From assembly GCA_947002045.1 (NCBI GenBank), contig CAMQJB010000064.1:1-8799 (forward strand): a stretch of 8,799 bases of DNA. The letters run 5' to 3'. The position numbers were made by a program, and so were the translations under genes. The stretch comes from an uncultured Collinsella sp. (GTDB lineage: Bacteria > Actinomycetota > Coriobacteriia > Coriobacteriales > Coriobacteriaceae). The notes below the pieces were generated by a model that saw only the letters and a program-made list of their open reading frames with translations, ran no database searches and was not told the DNA's origin. Positions 1-6,205 of this stretch are shown here, piece by piece (the first letter of the stretch is position 1; the number at the start of each line of letters is the position of its first letter).

Positions 1-86
1 GGGTGGTTTCTGATGCGGCGCGCTGCGCGCCCCGCACAGGCTAAAGCCCGTAATGAGAAATGCATGAGTAGTGGACGGTCAGGAAT
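1..86. other. left edge, no assignable gene
   Basis: No convincing coding sequence is visible here. A GC-rich imperfect hairpin (TGC/GCA plus GGCGC/GCGCC, two-base bulge, loop about 22-26) lies at 14-36. It might be the remains of a terminator for a gene off the left edge, but no T-run follows it. An open frame runs from the left edge to a TAA at 42-44 and could be the last codons of an upstream gene; it is too short to judge. Confidence 0.4.
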
Positions 87-203
87 CGAGAGTGGATTTC
101 CGGACGGTTTTTTGGCGTTTTGGGGCTGTTTCCGTCCGAAAATCCACTCTCGTTCAATTTGCGTCCGAATTTCCACGCTCGTGTGTCCGAAAATCCACGC
201 TCG
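87..203 (+). repeat. compound palindromic repeat, copy 1
   Basis: The left arm (87-107) and right arm (132-152) are 21-base inverted repeats with one mismatch, separated by a 24-base loop. The right arm contains the 19-base unit GTCCGAAAATCCACTCTCG (134-152). Two more units follow in the same direction: GTCCGAATTTCCACGCTCG (163-181) and GTCCGAAAATCCACGCTCG (185-203). The first and last 19 bases of the whole element are therefore near-inverted repeats (17 of 19), as in a miniature mobile element. The same architecture recurs at 5012-5098 and 6384-6499. No transposase is present. The function is unknown. Confidence 0.85.
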
Positions 204-212
204 TGCGGCAGA

Positions 213-240
213 TTGGTCGAGGGCCCCATATGGGTATACT
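213..240 (+). promoter_or_regulatory. possible promoter of the M16 peptidase gene
   Basis: TTGGTC (213-218) and TATACT (235-240) are separated by 16 bases. The -10 matches the consensus well and the -35 only in TTG. A perfect 10-base palindrome, CCCATATGGG (225-234), abuts the -10 and could be an operator or chance. The expected transcript start near 247 leaves a leader of about 45 bases before the ATG at 293. Confidence 0.45.
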
Positions 241-292
241 CTCGAGGATTCGACTCGATTCGCCCCCGCTGGGGCGTCAAAGGAGACTGCAT

Positions 293-3200
293 ATGCCCAC
301 CACCACCTCAACCGATCCGCGCGCCGCTGCTGCCGCGCTGCTGGTACCCGGTACCACCTGCCACGGTTTTGCCGTCGAGCGCTGCGAGACCGTGCCCGAG
401 CTCGATTCGGACGCCTACGTGCTGCGCCACACCGCATCGGGCGCTCGCCTGCTGTACCTGGCATGCGACGATGAGAACAAGGCCTTTGCCATTGGCTTTA
501 AGACGCCGCCGGCCGATTCCACCGGCGTGTTCCATATTCTTGAGCACTCGGTGCTGTGCGGATCGGCCAAGTTTCCCGTCAAGGAGCCGTTTGTCGATCT
601 GATCAAGAGCTCCATGCAGACGTTCCTCAACGCCATGACCTACCCCGACAAGACCATCTACCCCGTTGCCACCACCAACGAGCAGGACCTGTACAACCTG
701 ATGGACGTGTACCTGGACGCGGTGTTCAACCCGGCCATCTATACCAAGCCCACCATTTTTGAACAGGAGGGCTGGCACTACGAGCTGGACCTGCCGGAGA
801 GCGTCGAGGGCGAGGGCGACGGCAGCTCCGCGAGCCTGCGCGAGGGCACGCTGCGCTATAACGGCGTGGTGTTCAACGAAATGAAGGGCGCACTGTCCGA
901 CCCCATGAGTGTGCTGGACGATGCTGTTAACGCCGCACTCTATCCCGACACCGCCTATGCGCACGAGAGCGGCGGCGACCCACGCGCGATTCCCGCGCTC
1001 ACCTACGAGCAGTTCCTGGATACGCACGCGCGCCACTACAATCCTTCCAACTCTTATATAACACTCTACGGCGACCTAGATGTGGACCGCGCGCTGGCAT
1101 TTTTGGACGAGCGCTATCTGTCGCAGCCGAGCGCCGCGAGCCGCCGCATGGACGCTGCCGTTGCCGCCGGCGAGGACCCGTCCGCGCTGGCGCCCAATCC
1201 GCTGGGCGTGCAGGCGCCCGTGACCTGCGAGTATAAGCGCGTCGAGATGGCCACCACGCCCGAGAACGCCCTGGTGGGCCTGGGCTTTGTGCTGGGCAGT
1301 GCGCTCGACCGCAAGCGCACGATCGCGGCGGACATCCTGTTCGAGGCGCTGCTGGGCTCCAACGAAGCACCGGTTAAGAAGGCCATTCTGGCCGCCGGCC
1401 TGGGCGGCAACGTGGTGAGCTACACCGCGGCCGAGAGCCTGCAGCCCTACGAGCTCATCATGCTGCAAAACGCACAGCCCGGCGTGGCGCGCGAGCTGCG
1501 TCGCGTGTTCCAGGACGCCTGCCGCAACCTGTGCGAGCATGGCGTTCCGCGCGAGCGCCTGGAGGCCATCATCAGCAGCAACGAGTACGACCTGCGCCAG
1601 CGCGACTATGGCATCGCCGACGGCGTGGCCATTGCGTGCGACGCGCTGAGCACCTGGCTCTACGATGACGACGCCGCGACGCTGGCACTCAAGTACGGCC
1701 CGGTGTACGAGGAGCTGCGTGGCGAGCTGGATGGCAGCTACTTTGAGGACCTGCTGCGCGAGCTGGTGCTGGAAAACGACCATATGGCGCTGGTCGAGCT
1801 GGTGCCGGTGGACGCCGCCGAGGGCGCAGAGGGTGCCGAGGCCGCCGAGCTAGCAGCCAAGCGCGACGCCATGACCAATGCCGAGCTGGCCGACGTGGTC
1901 GAGCGCACGGCCGTGCTGCGTGCCGCACAGGAGGCCGAGGACACGCTCGAGGCCAAGGCCACGCTACCGCGCCTGCGCGTTTCCGACATTGGCGAGGCGC
2001 GCCCCGAGCCGCCGCTGGTCGTGGACACGACTGCGCCCATCCCCTGCCTGCGCCACGGCATCCCCACCAACCGTCTGGCCTACGCCATGCAGTACTTCGA
2101 CCTGAGCTGCGTCGCATTTGAGGACCTGCCCTATGTGACGCTGCTCTGCCGCCTGCTCAAACAGCTGCCCACGAGCGAGCACTCGGCCGAGGAGCTCGAC
2201 AACGTGCTCGCCGGCAAGCTGGGCTTTTTGAGCTTTACGACCGAGGTCATGACCCAGCCCGACGTGGACGGCGTGCGCCCCTACCTGCTGGTGAGCGCCG
2301 GCGCCCTGTCCGAGAAGATTGATGCGCTGGCAAGCCTGCCGCGCGAGGTGTGGTCGAGCACGCTTTTGCTCGATGCCGACGCCGACCGCGTGCGCGACGT
2401 TCTCACGCAGATTCGCATTGGGCTTGAGCAGGGCTTTATCAACAACGGTCACTCGGCGGCGCTCGGTCGCGCGATGAGCTACAGCTCGCCTTCGGCCGTG
2501 GTGCGCGAGCAGCTTTCGGGCGTGGACTTCTATCTGTTCCTGCGCGATCTGCTCGACCACTTTGACGAGCGCGTGGACGGGCTGCGTACCAAGCTTGCCG
2601 AGCTGGCAGACCGCATCTTTGTGGCCGATGGCTGCATGGCGAGCTTTACCGGCAGTGACGAGGACTTTGACGCGTACTGGGATGCTGCGGGCGACCTGGG
2701 TTTGGGCGCGGGCGACGGTGCCGATGCCGGCCGCGACACGCTCGTGGTGCCGGCGCCGTGCGACCGCCACGAGGCCTTTGTCATCCCCAGCGATATCTGC
2801 TTTGCGGCAAGCGCGTGCGACCCTCGTCGTCTGGGCATCGACGTGACGGGCGCCTGGGCGGTTGCTGCCAACGCGCTCTCCTACGACTACCTGTGGAACG
2901 AGATCCGCGTGAAGGGCGGTGCGTACGGTTGCGGATTCCGCGCGGCCGGCGAGCGTCAGGCGGCGTTCTACACCTACCGTGACCCGGCAATCGACCCCTC
3001 GATTGAACGCGTGGCACGCGCAGGCGAATGGCTCGGCAGCTTTGAGCCCGACGAGGCCGCCTTTGAGGGCTTTATCGTGAGCTGCGTGAGCGGCATGGAC
3101 GCGCCGGTGAAGCCGTACGCGCTTACCAAGCGCCGCAACACGACCTACCTGGCCGGGCTCGATCCGCACGCACGCGAGGAGCGCCGCGCCCAGATGCTCG

Positions 3201-3340
3201 CCGCCACGCCCGGTGAGCTTCGCTCGCTCGGCGCCGACGTGACGCGCATTGCAGCCGAGTCGCCTACCTGTGTCTTTGGCGGCCGAGACGTCATCGCCAA
3301 GAGCAACGCCGGCTTTAACGTCATCGACCTGATGGGATAA
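293..3340 (+). CDS. M16C-family zinc metallopeptidase (presequence protease-like)
   Basis: A 1015-residue protein, close to the usual ~1000 residues of PreP-type insulinase peptidases, which degrade short unfolded peptides inside a two-halved chamber. It has the inverted zinc motif HILEH (residues 81-85) and GVVFNEMKG, with the third zinc ligand expected at E196. The gap between them is a little longer than in PreP because of an acidic insertion around residues 167-185. An Ala/Glu-rich stretch near 500-565 fits the hinge-containing M16C-associated region. The C-terminal half carries RVKGGAYG with R872 and Y878, spaced like the Arg/Tyr pair of plant PreP. No signal peptide is visible, so it is probably cytosolic. 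The ATG at 293 is chosen because AGGAG (281-285) lies 7 bases upstream. A longer in-frame start at 71 would translate the repeat element and is rejected. The gene appears monocistronic, ending at an intrinsic terminator. The physiological substrate cannot be told from sequence. Confidence 0.93.
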   Translation: MPTTTSTDPRAAAAALLVPGTTCHGFAVERCETVPELDSDAYVLRHTASGARLLYLACDDENKAFAIGFKTPPADSTGVFHILEHSVLCGSAKFPVKEPFVDLIKSSMQTFLNAMTYPDKTIYPVATTNEQDLYNLMDVYLDAVFNPAIYTKPTIFEQEGWHYELDLPESVEGEGDGSSASLREGTLRYNGVVFNEMKGALSDPMSVLDDAVNAALYPDTAYAHESGGDPRAIPALTYEQFLDTHARHYNPSNSYITLYGDLDVDRALAFLDERYLSQPSAASRRMDAAVAAGEDPSALAPNPLGVQAPVTCEYKRVEMATTPENALVGLGFVLGSALDRKRTIAADILFEALLGSNEAPVKKAILAAGLGGNVVSYTAAESLQPYELIMLQNAQPGVARELRRVFQDACRNLCEHGVPRERLEAIISSNEYDLRQRDYGIADGVAIACDALSTWLYDDDAATLALKYGPVYEELRGELDGSYFEDLLRELVLENDHMALVELVPVDAAEGAEGAEAAELAAKRDAMTNAELADVVERTAVLRAAQEAEDTLEAKATLPRLRVSDIGEARPEPPLVVDTTAPIPCLRHGIPTNRLAYAMQYFDLSCVAFEDLPYVTLLCRLLKQLPTSEHSAEELDNVLAGKLGFLSFTTEVMTQPDVDGVRPYLLVSAGALSEKIDALASLPREVWSSTLLLDADADRVRDVLTQIRIGLEQGFINNGHSAALGRAMSYSSPSAVVREQLSGVDFYLFLRDLLDHFDERVDGLRTKLAELADRIFVADGCMASFTGSDEDFDAYWDAAGDLGLGAGDGADAGRDTLVVPAPCDRHEAFVIPSDICFAASACDPRRLGIDVTGAWAVAANALSYDYLWNEIRVKGGAYGCGFRAAGERQAAFYTYRDPAIDPSIERVARAGEWLGSFEPDEAAFEGFIVSCVSGMDAPVKPYALTKRRNTTYLAGLDPHAREERRAQMLAATPGELRSLGADVTRIAAESPTCVFGGRDVIAKSNAGFNVIDLMG

Positions 3341-3348
3341 CGCACAGT

Positions 3349-3393
3349 AAAGGTAGATTTTTGGGACATGCCTGAAAATCTACCTTTTCTTTT
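3349..3393 (+). terminator. intrinsic terminator after the peptidase gene
   Basis: A perfect 13-base-pair stem, AAAGGTAGATTTT (3349-3361) with AAAATCTACCTTT (3375-3387), encloses a 13-base loop and runs into TTTTCTTTT. It starts 9 bases after the TAA. The loop sequence TGGGACATGCCT recurs in a decayed copy at 7572-7601 on the other strand, so this is also a member of a dispersed repeat family. Confidence 0.85.
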
Positions 3394-3403
3394 GCCGCTG
3401 CTT

Positions 3404-3427
3404 GGGCGGGGCAGCTCACCCCGTCCC
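3404..3427. repeat. GC-rich hairpin
   Basis: GGGCGGGG (3404-3411) pairs with CCCCGTCCC (3419-3427) with one bulged base and a 7-base loop. It directly precedes the long palindrome at 3432. It has no T-run, and its role is unknown. Confidence 0.5.
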
Positions 3428-3431
3428 ACCA

Positions 3432-3496
3432 GTTTGTCTAAATCTGTAACATCTAGGCCCATTTTTGCCGAGTTACTGTTACAGATCGAGACAAAC
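3432..3496. repeat. long intergenic palindrome
   Basis: GTTTGTCT (3432-3439) and ATCTGTAACA (3442-3451) pair perfectly with TGTTACAGAT (3477-3486) and AGACAAAC (3489-3496). Together they give an 18-base-pair stem with one symmetrical 2x2 internal loop and a 25-base apical loop. There is no T-run on either side, so it is not a simple terminator. A stem this regular suggests a repeat unit or a structured RNA. From memory it resembles palindromes common between Collinsella genes, which I cannot verify here. Confidence 0.8.
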
Positions 3497-3526
3497 CGCC
3501 GCAGACACCCGCCCCACCAGCAAAAA

Positions 3527-3558
3527 CCACCACGAAGGGGCAGGTGCCTTTGTGTTGG
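3527..3558. repeat. hairpin repeat CCACCACGAAGG
   Basis: CCACCACGAAGG (3527-3538) pairs with CCTTTGTGTTGG (3547-3558) with one mismatch and one G-U pair around an 8-base loop, GGCAGGTG. An 11-base piece of the left arm, ACCACGAAGGG, recurs on the far side of hicAB at 4265-4275. The core AAGGGGCAGGTG is related to the loop of the 4338-4368 hairpin read on the - strand. Confidence 0.7.
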
Positions 3559-3560
3559 CT

Positions 3561-3596
3561 CGAACACTTGTTCTATACGTACACATGTTCTATAGT
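3561..3596 (+). promoter_or_regulatory. hicAB promoter with two LexA-like boxes
   Basis: TTGTTC (3568-3573) and TATAGT (3591-3596) are separated by exactly 17 bases and form a good vegetative promoter. Two 14-base boxes overlap it: CGAACACTTGTTCT (3561-3574) and CGTACACATGTTCT (3578-3591), 17 bases apart. Each matches 12 of 14 positions of the Gram-positive LexA consensus CGAACRNRYGTTYC. Box 1 covers the -35, and box 2 fills the spacer up to the -10, an arrangement expected for repression. The predicted start near 3603 gives a leader of about 54 bases before hicA. No LexA gene is in the window, so the assignment rests on motif and position. Confidence 0.65.
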
Positions 3597-3621
3597 AGTG
3601 GTGCTTGCATCGGACTTAAAT

Positions 3622-3642
3622 TGCAACTAAGATATAGTTGCA
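3622..3642. promoter_or_regulatory. inverted repeat in the hicA leader, possible HicB operator
   Basis: TGCAACTA (3622-3629) and TAGTTGCA (3635-3642) are perfect 8-base inverted repeats separated by 5 bases, ending 14 bases before the hicA ATG. HicB antitoxins with a C-terminal DNA-binding domain usually repress their own operon through inverted repeats near the start, so this is a candidate operator. A weak second promoter (TTGCAT at 3605, 17-base spacer, TAAGAT at 3628) would overlap it. Confidence 0.5.
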
Positions 3643-3656
3643 GAATGTGAGGCGGG

Positions 3657-3920
3657 ATGACTCGGACCGATAAACTCATCGCCCAACTGTTTAGCTGCCC
3701 TTCGACGTATCGTTATGCGGATTTTTTAAAAGTCTTGGCTTCGTATGGCTTTGAAATGGACAGCAAAGGCAAGACATCCGGATCGCGCGTTCGCTTCTAC
3801 AGGCCATCAGATGGCAGGATGTTCGTAATGCACGCACCTCATCCATCTGACGAATTGACAGCGGGGACCATTCGAAACATCGTTCGATTTCTGCAAGATG
3901 TCGGAGGTAGTCATGAGTAA
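3657..3920 (+). CDS. hicA: HicA-family toxin
   Basis: An 87-residue protein with the HicA double-stranded-RNA-binding-like fold pattern: an N-terminal helix, YADFLKVLASYGFEMDSKGK, then SGSRVRFYRP (residues 41-50), VMHAPHP (57-63), and a C-terminal helix TIRNIVRFLQDVG. HicA toxins act as ribosome-independent mRNA interferases in the cytoplasm. Many have a catalytic His in a GSH motif. Here the aligned position is R44 (GSR), a variant seen in a HicA subgroup that also has the HxPHP motif, so catalytic detail may differ. The ATG at 3657 follows GAGGCGGG. The gene overlaps hicB by 8 bases (ATGAGTAA), the usual toxin-first order. GC content is clearly below that of the flanking housekeeping genes, consistent with acquisition by transfer. 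Confidence 0.85.
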   Translation: MTRTDKLIAQLFSCPSTYRYADFLKVLASYGFEMDSKGKTSGSRVRFYRPSDGRMFVMHAPHPSDELTAGTIRNIVRFLQDVGGSHE

Positions 3921-4242
3921 CGTTTTGGCATACAAGGGTTATTTCGCCCCAGTCGAGTTCGATGCCGAACAGCATGTGCTAACAGGTATGGTCACCGGCA
4001 TTAGGGACGCAATCGTATTTGAAGGCTCCACAACTGAAGAAGTGGAGCAATGCTTCCACGACGCCGTCGACGATTACCTTGAGTTTTGCGCCGAGAAAGG
4101 CAAGGAACCCGAGCGGGCTTTTAAGGGCTCGTTCAACGTAAGAACGGGCTCTGAGCTCCACAAGCAAGCAGCGCTGGCAGCGGCAAAGAAGGGTGAGTCA
4201 CTCAATAAGTTTGTGACTGAGGCGATCGCTGCAGCGTTATAG
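3913..4242 (+). CDS. hicB: HicB-family antitoxin
   Basis: A 109-residue antitoxin. The N-terminal HicB domain (YKGYFAPVEFDAEQH, GMVTGIRDAIVFEG, then EEVEQCFHDAVDDYLEFC) forms a partial RNase H-like fold that binds and neutralises HicA. The C-terminal part, from FKGSFNVRTGSELHKQAALA through SLNKFVTEAI (residues 70-105), is the ribbon-helix-helix-type DNA-binding segment used for autoregulation. The ATG at 3913 is preferred over the in-frame ATG at 3898 because GGAGG (3903-3907) sits 5 bases upstream and the protein then begins at the conserved family start. It overlaps the end of hicA, so the two are translationally coupled. The likely target is the inverted repeat at 3622-3642. Confidence 0.9.
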   Translation: MSNVLAYKGYFAPVEFDAEQHVLTGMVTGIRDAIVFEGSTTEEVEQCFHDAVDDYLEFCAEKGKEPERAFKGSFNVRTGSELHKQAALAAAKKGESLNKFVTEAIAAAL

Positions 4243-4264
4243 CATTAACGCACAGGCCCAAACA

Positions 4265-4275
4265 ACCACGAAGGG
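4265..4275 (+). repeat. truncated copy of the CCACGAAGGG repeat
   Basis: ACCACGAAGGG here matches 3529-3539 exactly, with weaker similarity continuing on both sides. The right arm of the hairpin is missing. It lies 22 bases after hicB, so hicAB is bracketed by direct copies of this sequence. Confidence 0.55.
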
Positions 4276-4337
4276 CGCAGTTCACAGGCATATTTGCGGT
4301 GACTTTACTGCCCATATCGCGTTTGCCCAGATAAAAG

Positions 4338-4368
4338 CTGCCAAAATAAACCTGTCCCTTTTTGGCAG
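4338..4368. repeat. hairpin upstream of the cyclo-ligase gene
   Basis: CTGCCAAAA (4338-4346) and TTTTGGCAG (4360-4368) form a perfect 9-base-pair stem with a 13-base loop. It ends 20 bases before the cyclo-ligase ATG and just 5' of the Shine-Dalgarno region. No T-run follows on the + strand. On the - strand the loop reads AAGGGACAGGTTTA, related to the loops of the hairpins at 3349 and 3527. Confidence 0.65.
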
Positions 4369-4388
4369 GCTTGGGAGATGAGGCTGGG

Positions 4389-4985
4389 ATGGATAAAGCT
4401 GAGTTGCGGCGGACGGTGATTGCCCGGCGCAATGCTATTGATTTGGATGTGCGGGCGGCAAAGTCCGCTGTTGTATGCGCGCGGCTTGTTGAGCTGATGG
4501 AGTCCAGCGACACTGCGGGCCAACGCACCGTTGCCGTCTATGCCGCCATGGGTTCCGAGGTCGACCCAGCCGCGTTTGCCGCCGCGGCCGTCGCGCGTGG
4601 CTGGCGCGTGGCCTATCCGTGCATGCTCTCGGCAACAGACGCCATGGCTTGTGGCCAGCGCATGTGCATGCGGGCAGTTGCCGCCGGCGATGCGTCCTCG
4701 GCTCCGTTTATCGCCCACCCCACGCGGACCTTCGCGGCCGTGGACATCGACAGCGACCGCTTCCCTATCGTGCCTGCCGAAGCTCTCGACATGGTCGTCG
4801 TGCCGCTCGTAGCCTTCGACCGCGCCGGCGCGCGCCTGGGCTACGGCGGCGGCTGCTATGATCGCTACCTGCCCACGCTCTCGCCCGCATGTCAAATCAT
4901 CGGCATCGCCTTTGACGAGCAGCGTGTCGACCACATTCCCACCGACACCCACGACCTGCCGCTGCCCCACATCATCAGCGCCTGA
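4389..4985 (+). CDS. 5-formyltetrahydrofolate cyclo-ligase
   Basis: A 198-residue protein of normal family length. It converts 5-formyltetrahydrofolate plus ATP to 5,10-methenyltetrahydrofolate in the cytoplasm, returning this folate to the one-carbon pool (EC 6.3.3.2). The N-terminus MDKAELRR carries the Lys/Arg residues (K3, R7) typical of ATP binding. The family signature VPLVAFDRAGARLGYGGG-CYDRYL lies at residues 138-161, followed by IGIAFDEQ (171-178). The signature has Cys156 where Tyr or Phe is usual (GGGYYDR). The ATG at 4389 is chosen for the GAGG at 4380-4383 and the standard family start. An in-frame TTG at 4362 lies inside a hairpin and is less likely. The gene is alone on its strand and converges with the AbiEi-like gene. 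Confidence 0.93.
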   Translation: MDKAELRRTVIARRNAIDLDVRAAKSAVVCARLVELMESSDTAGQRTVAVYAAMGSEVDPAAFAAAAVARGWRVAYPCMLSATDAMACGQRMCMRAVAAGDASSAPFIAHPTRTFAAVDIDSDRFPIVPAEALDMVVVPLVAFDRAGARLGYGGGCYDRYLPTLSPACQIIGIAFDEQRVDHIPTDTHDLPLPHIISA

Positions 4986-5011
4986 TCGCCGCTGTATCGC
5001 ACCCGCAAGAT

Positions 5012-5098
5012 GAGCGTGGAAAATCTCCCACTTTGAGCCCCCTTACGAGCCAAAAGTGGGAGATTATCCACGCTCGTCCGTCCGGATTTCCACGCTCG
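5012..5098 (+). repeat. compound palindromic repeat, copy 2
   Basis: Arms 5012-5034 and 5053-5075 form a 23-base-pair stem with a single A-A mismatch and an 18-base loop. One 19-base unit, GTCCGGATTTCCACGCTCG (5080-5098), follows. The flank after the last unit (TGCGGC) matches that of copy 1. The element fills the gap between two convergent genes, where it could stop transcription or block antisense reading, but no T-run follows the stem on either strand. Confidence 0.85.
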
Positions 5099-5123
5099 TG
5101 CGGCTCAACGTCCTGCAACCGCC

Positions 5124-6086
5124 TCAACACGCACGCGGCACGCCGGCAACTTTGAGTTTGCGATCGAGCTTTGACGGGTCCCTCAAATCATCCCAGCACA
5201 AGCGCACGATTTTGCAGTTATCAAGCAGCGAAAGCCTCGACTCGCACTGACGCTCATCAAATTGCGCCTTCGCGAGCTTGCCCTCCTCCGCCGCCTTCTC
5301 GCTTTTAACGAATCCGTCGAACTCCCCGATAATCAGCCGGTCACCCACACGCCACAAGTAGTCAACTCGATACGGCCGCCCCGGCTCAACCGGGTCGAAC
5401 AGCTCAACTTGCAGCTCCGGCGTCTGCCAGCCGCGCTCAATCATCAGAGCACGCGCCTTGGACTCGCCACCGCTTTCCGATAGGCCATCGGCACACCGCG
5501 CAACACTTCGCGCCGTCACAACACCGCGACGATTTAAGCCAAGCTTGTCGACTGCCTCAACGAGATGCTCCTTCGACAACAGCTGCTCATGAAGAGCCGA
5601 GTCCGCAATGATCAGTCCCTCGACAAACGACGCATCGACCAGGCAATCCGTAATCGTTTGATCGATATCGGTCACGGCAATATCCATCTGGATTGCCCGT
5701 GTTTGACGAGCATAACGATGGCGAATCACCTGAGAACCGGGCGTCGTCGATTGCGCCGGCGCCGCGGCGATATGGATGTGCGCCAAATTGGCATGCGAAA
5801 CCGAAAGGCCATAGATAACAGCCGCCGTATAGGAGCAAAACGTCCAGTCGGGATGCTTTTGCGCAAGGGCCCGCACCCGATGCAGATAACGCTGCCGAAA
5901 CTTGAGCTCGGACCAATAATCCGGACGCGCATACAGCCCCGGCATGACCGCCTCTAGACTTCCCGCCGCCACCCGCCGCTCAATCTGCTTTGCCTCCGCC
6001 GTCGTGCGTGCGTACACGCAGCTCATCTGCTGTTCGCATGCTTTAATGTGACTTGTAAGCCTTTGATTCGCCGTCATGTTTCCCAT
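5124..6086 (-). CDS. AbiEi-family antitoxin-like protein with PD-(D/E)XK-like C-terminal domain
   Basis: A 320-residue protein. The N-terminal part (about residues 20-130) resembles AbiEi-type proteins: a short helical segment ending VMPGLYARPDYW, then HPDWTFCSYTAAVIYGLSV. The C-terminal part has ESKARALMIERGW (208-220), RVDYLW (240-245) and IIGEFDGFVK (252-261). Its E208, D242, E255 and K261 pattern is like the DUF559/Vsr-type nuclease fold. AbiEi normally represses and counteracts the nucleotidyltransferase toxin AbiEii, but no AbiEii gene is adjacent: the next gene downstream converges from the other strand. The ATG at 6086 is chosen because GGGAGG lies 4 bases upstream. Other in-frame ATGs are at 6149 and 6077. 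GC content is lower than that of the housekeeping genes. Whether it is a regulator, a nuclease or a solitary antitoxin is not decided by sequence. Confidence 0.75.
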   Translation of the reverse strand: MGNMTANQRLTSHIKACEQQMSCVYARTTAEAKQIERRVAAGSLEAVMPGLYARPDYWSELKFRQRYLHRVRALAQKHPDWTFCSYTAAVIYGLSVSHANLAHIHIAAAPAQSTTPGSQVIRHRYARQTRAIQMDIAVTDIDQTITDCLVDASFVEGLIIADSALHEQLLSKEHLVEAVDKLGLNRRGVVTARSVARCADGLSESGGESKARALMIERGWQTPELQVELFDPVEPGRPYRVDYLWRVGDRLIIGEFDGFVKSEKAAEEGKLAKAQFDERQCESRLSLLDNCKIVRLCWDDLRDPSKLDRKLKVAGVPRAC

Positions 6087-6141
6087 GTCGCCTCCCAACT
6101 CTTGGAACGGCGCAAACGTACCAGACGGTTTCATGCGAAGT

Positions 6142-6176
6142 CTGACCAAATGCTGTCCAGGCGCTGACCAAATGCT
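6142..6176 (-). promoter_or_regulatory. paired 13-base direct repeats upstream of the AbiEi-like gene
   Basis: CTGACCAAATGCT occurs at 6142-6154 and again, identically, at 6164-6176, a 22-base period equal to about two helical turns. On the coding strand the unit reads AGCATTTGGTCAG. The pair lies 56-90 bases upstream of the chosen start. AbiEi proteins are known to bind repeated sites in their own promoters, so these are candidate operators. Confidence 0.55.
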
Positions 6177-6205
6177 TGACGGCTTTGGACGTTTTAGACT
6201 GATGA

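Noticed and set aside
87..203. Small CRISPR-like array, because of repeated 19-base units.
   Set aside because: Spacers are 3-10 bases and unrelated to CRISPR size, the first unit is part of a hairpin arm, and no cas gene is present.
71..292. A 74-residue N-terminal extension of the M16 peptidase from an ATG at 71.
   Set aside because: It translates the palindromic repeat and promoter region and lacks a ribosome binding site; AGGAG before the ATG at 293 gives a normal family start.
13..474. Several open frames of 60-400 codons overlapping the main genes on both strands.
   Set aside because: They are Arg/Pro/Ala-rich shadow frames typical of GC-rich DNA, and lack family motifs or ribosome binding sites.
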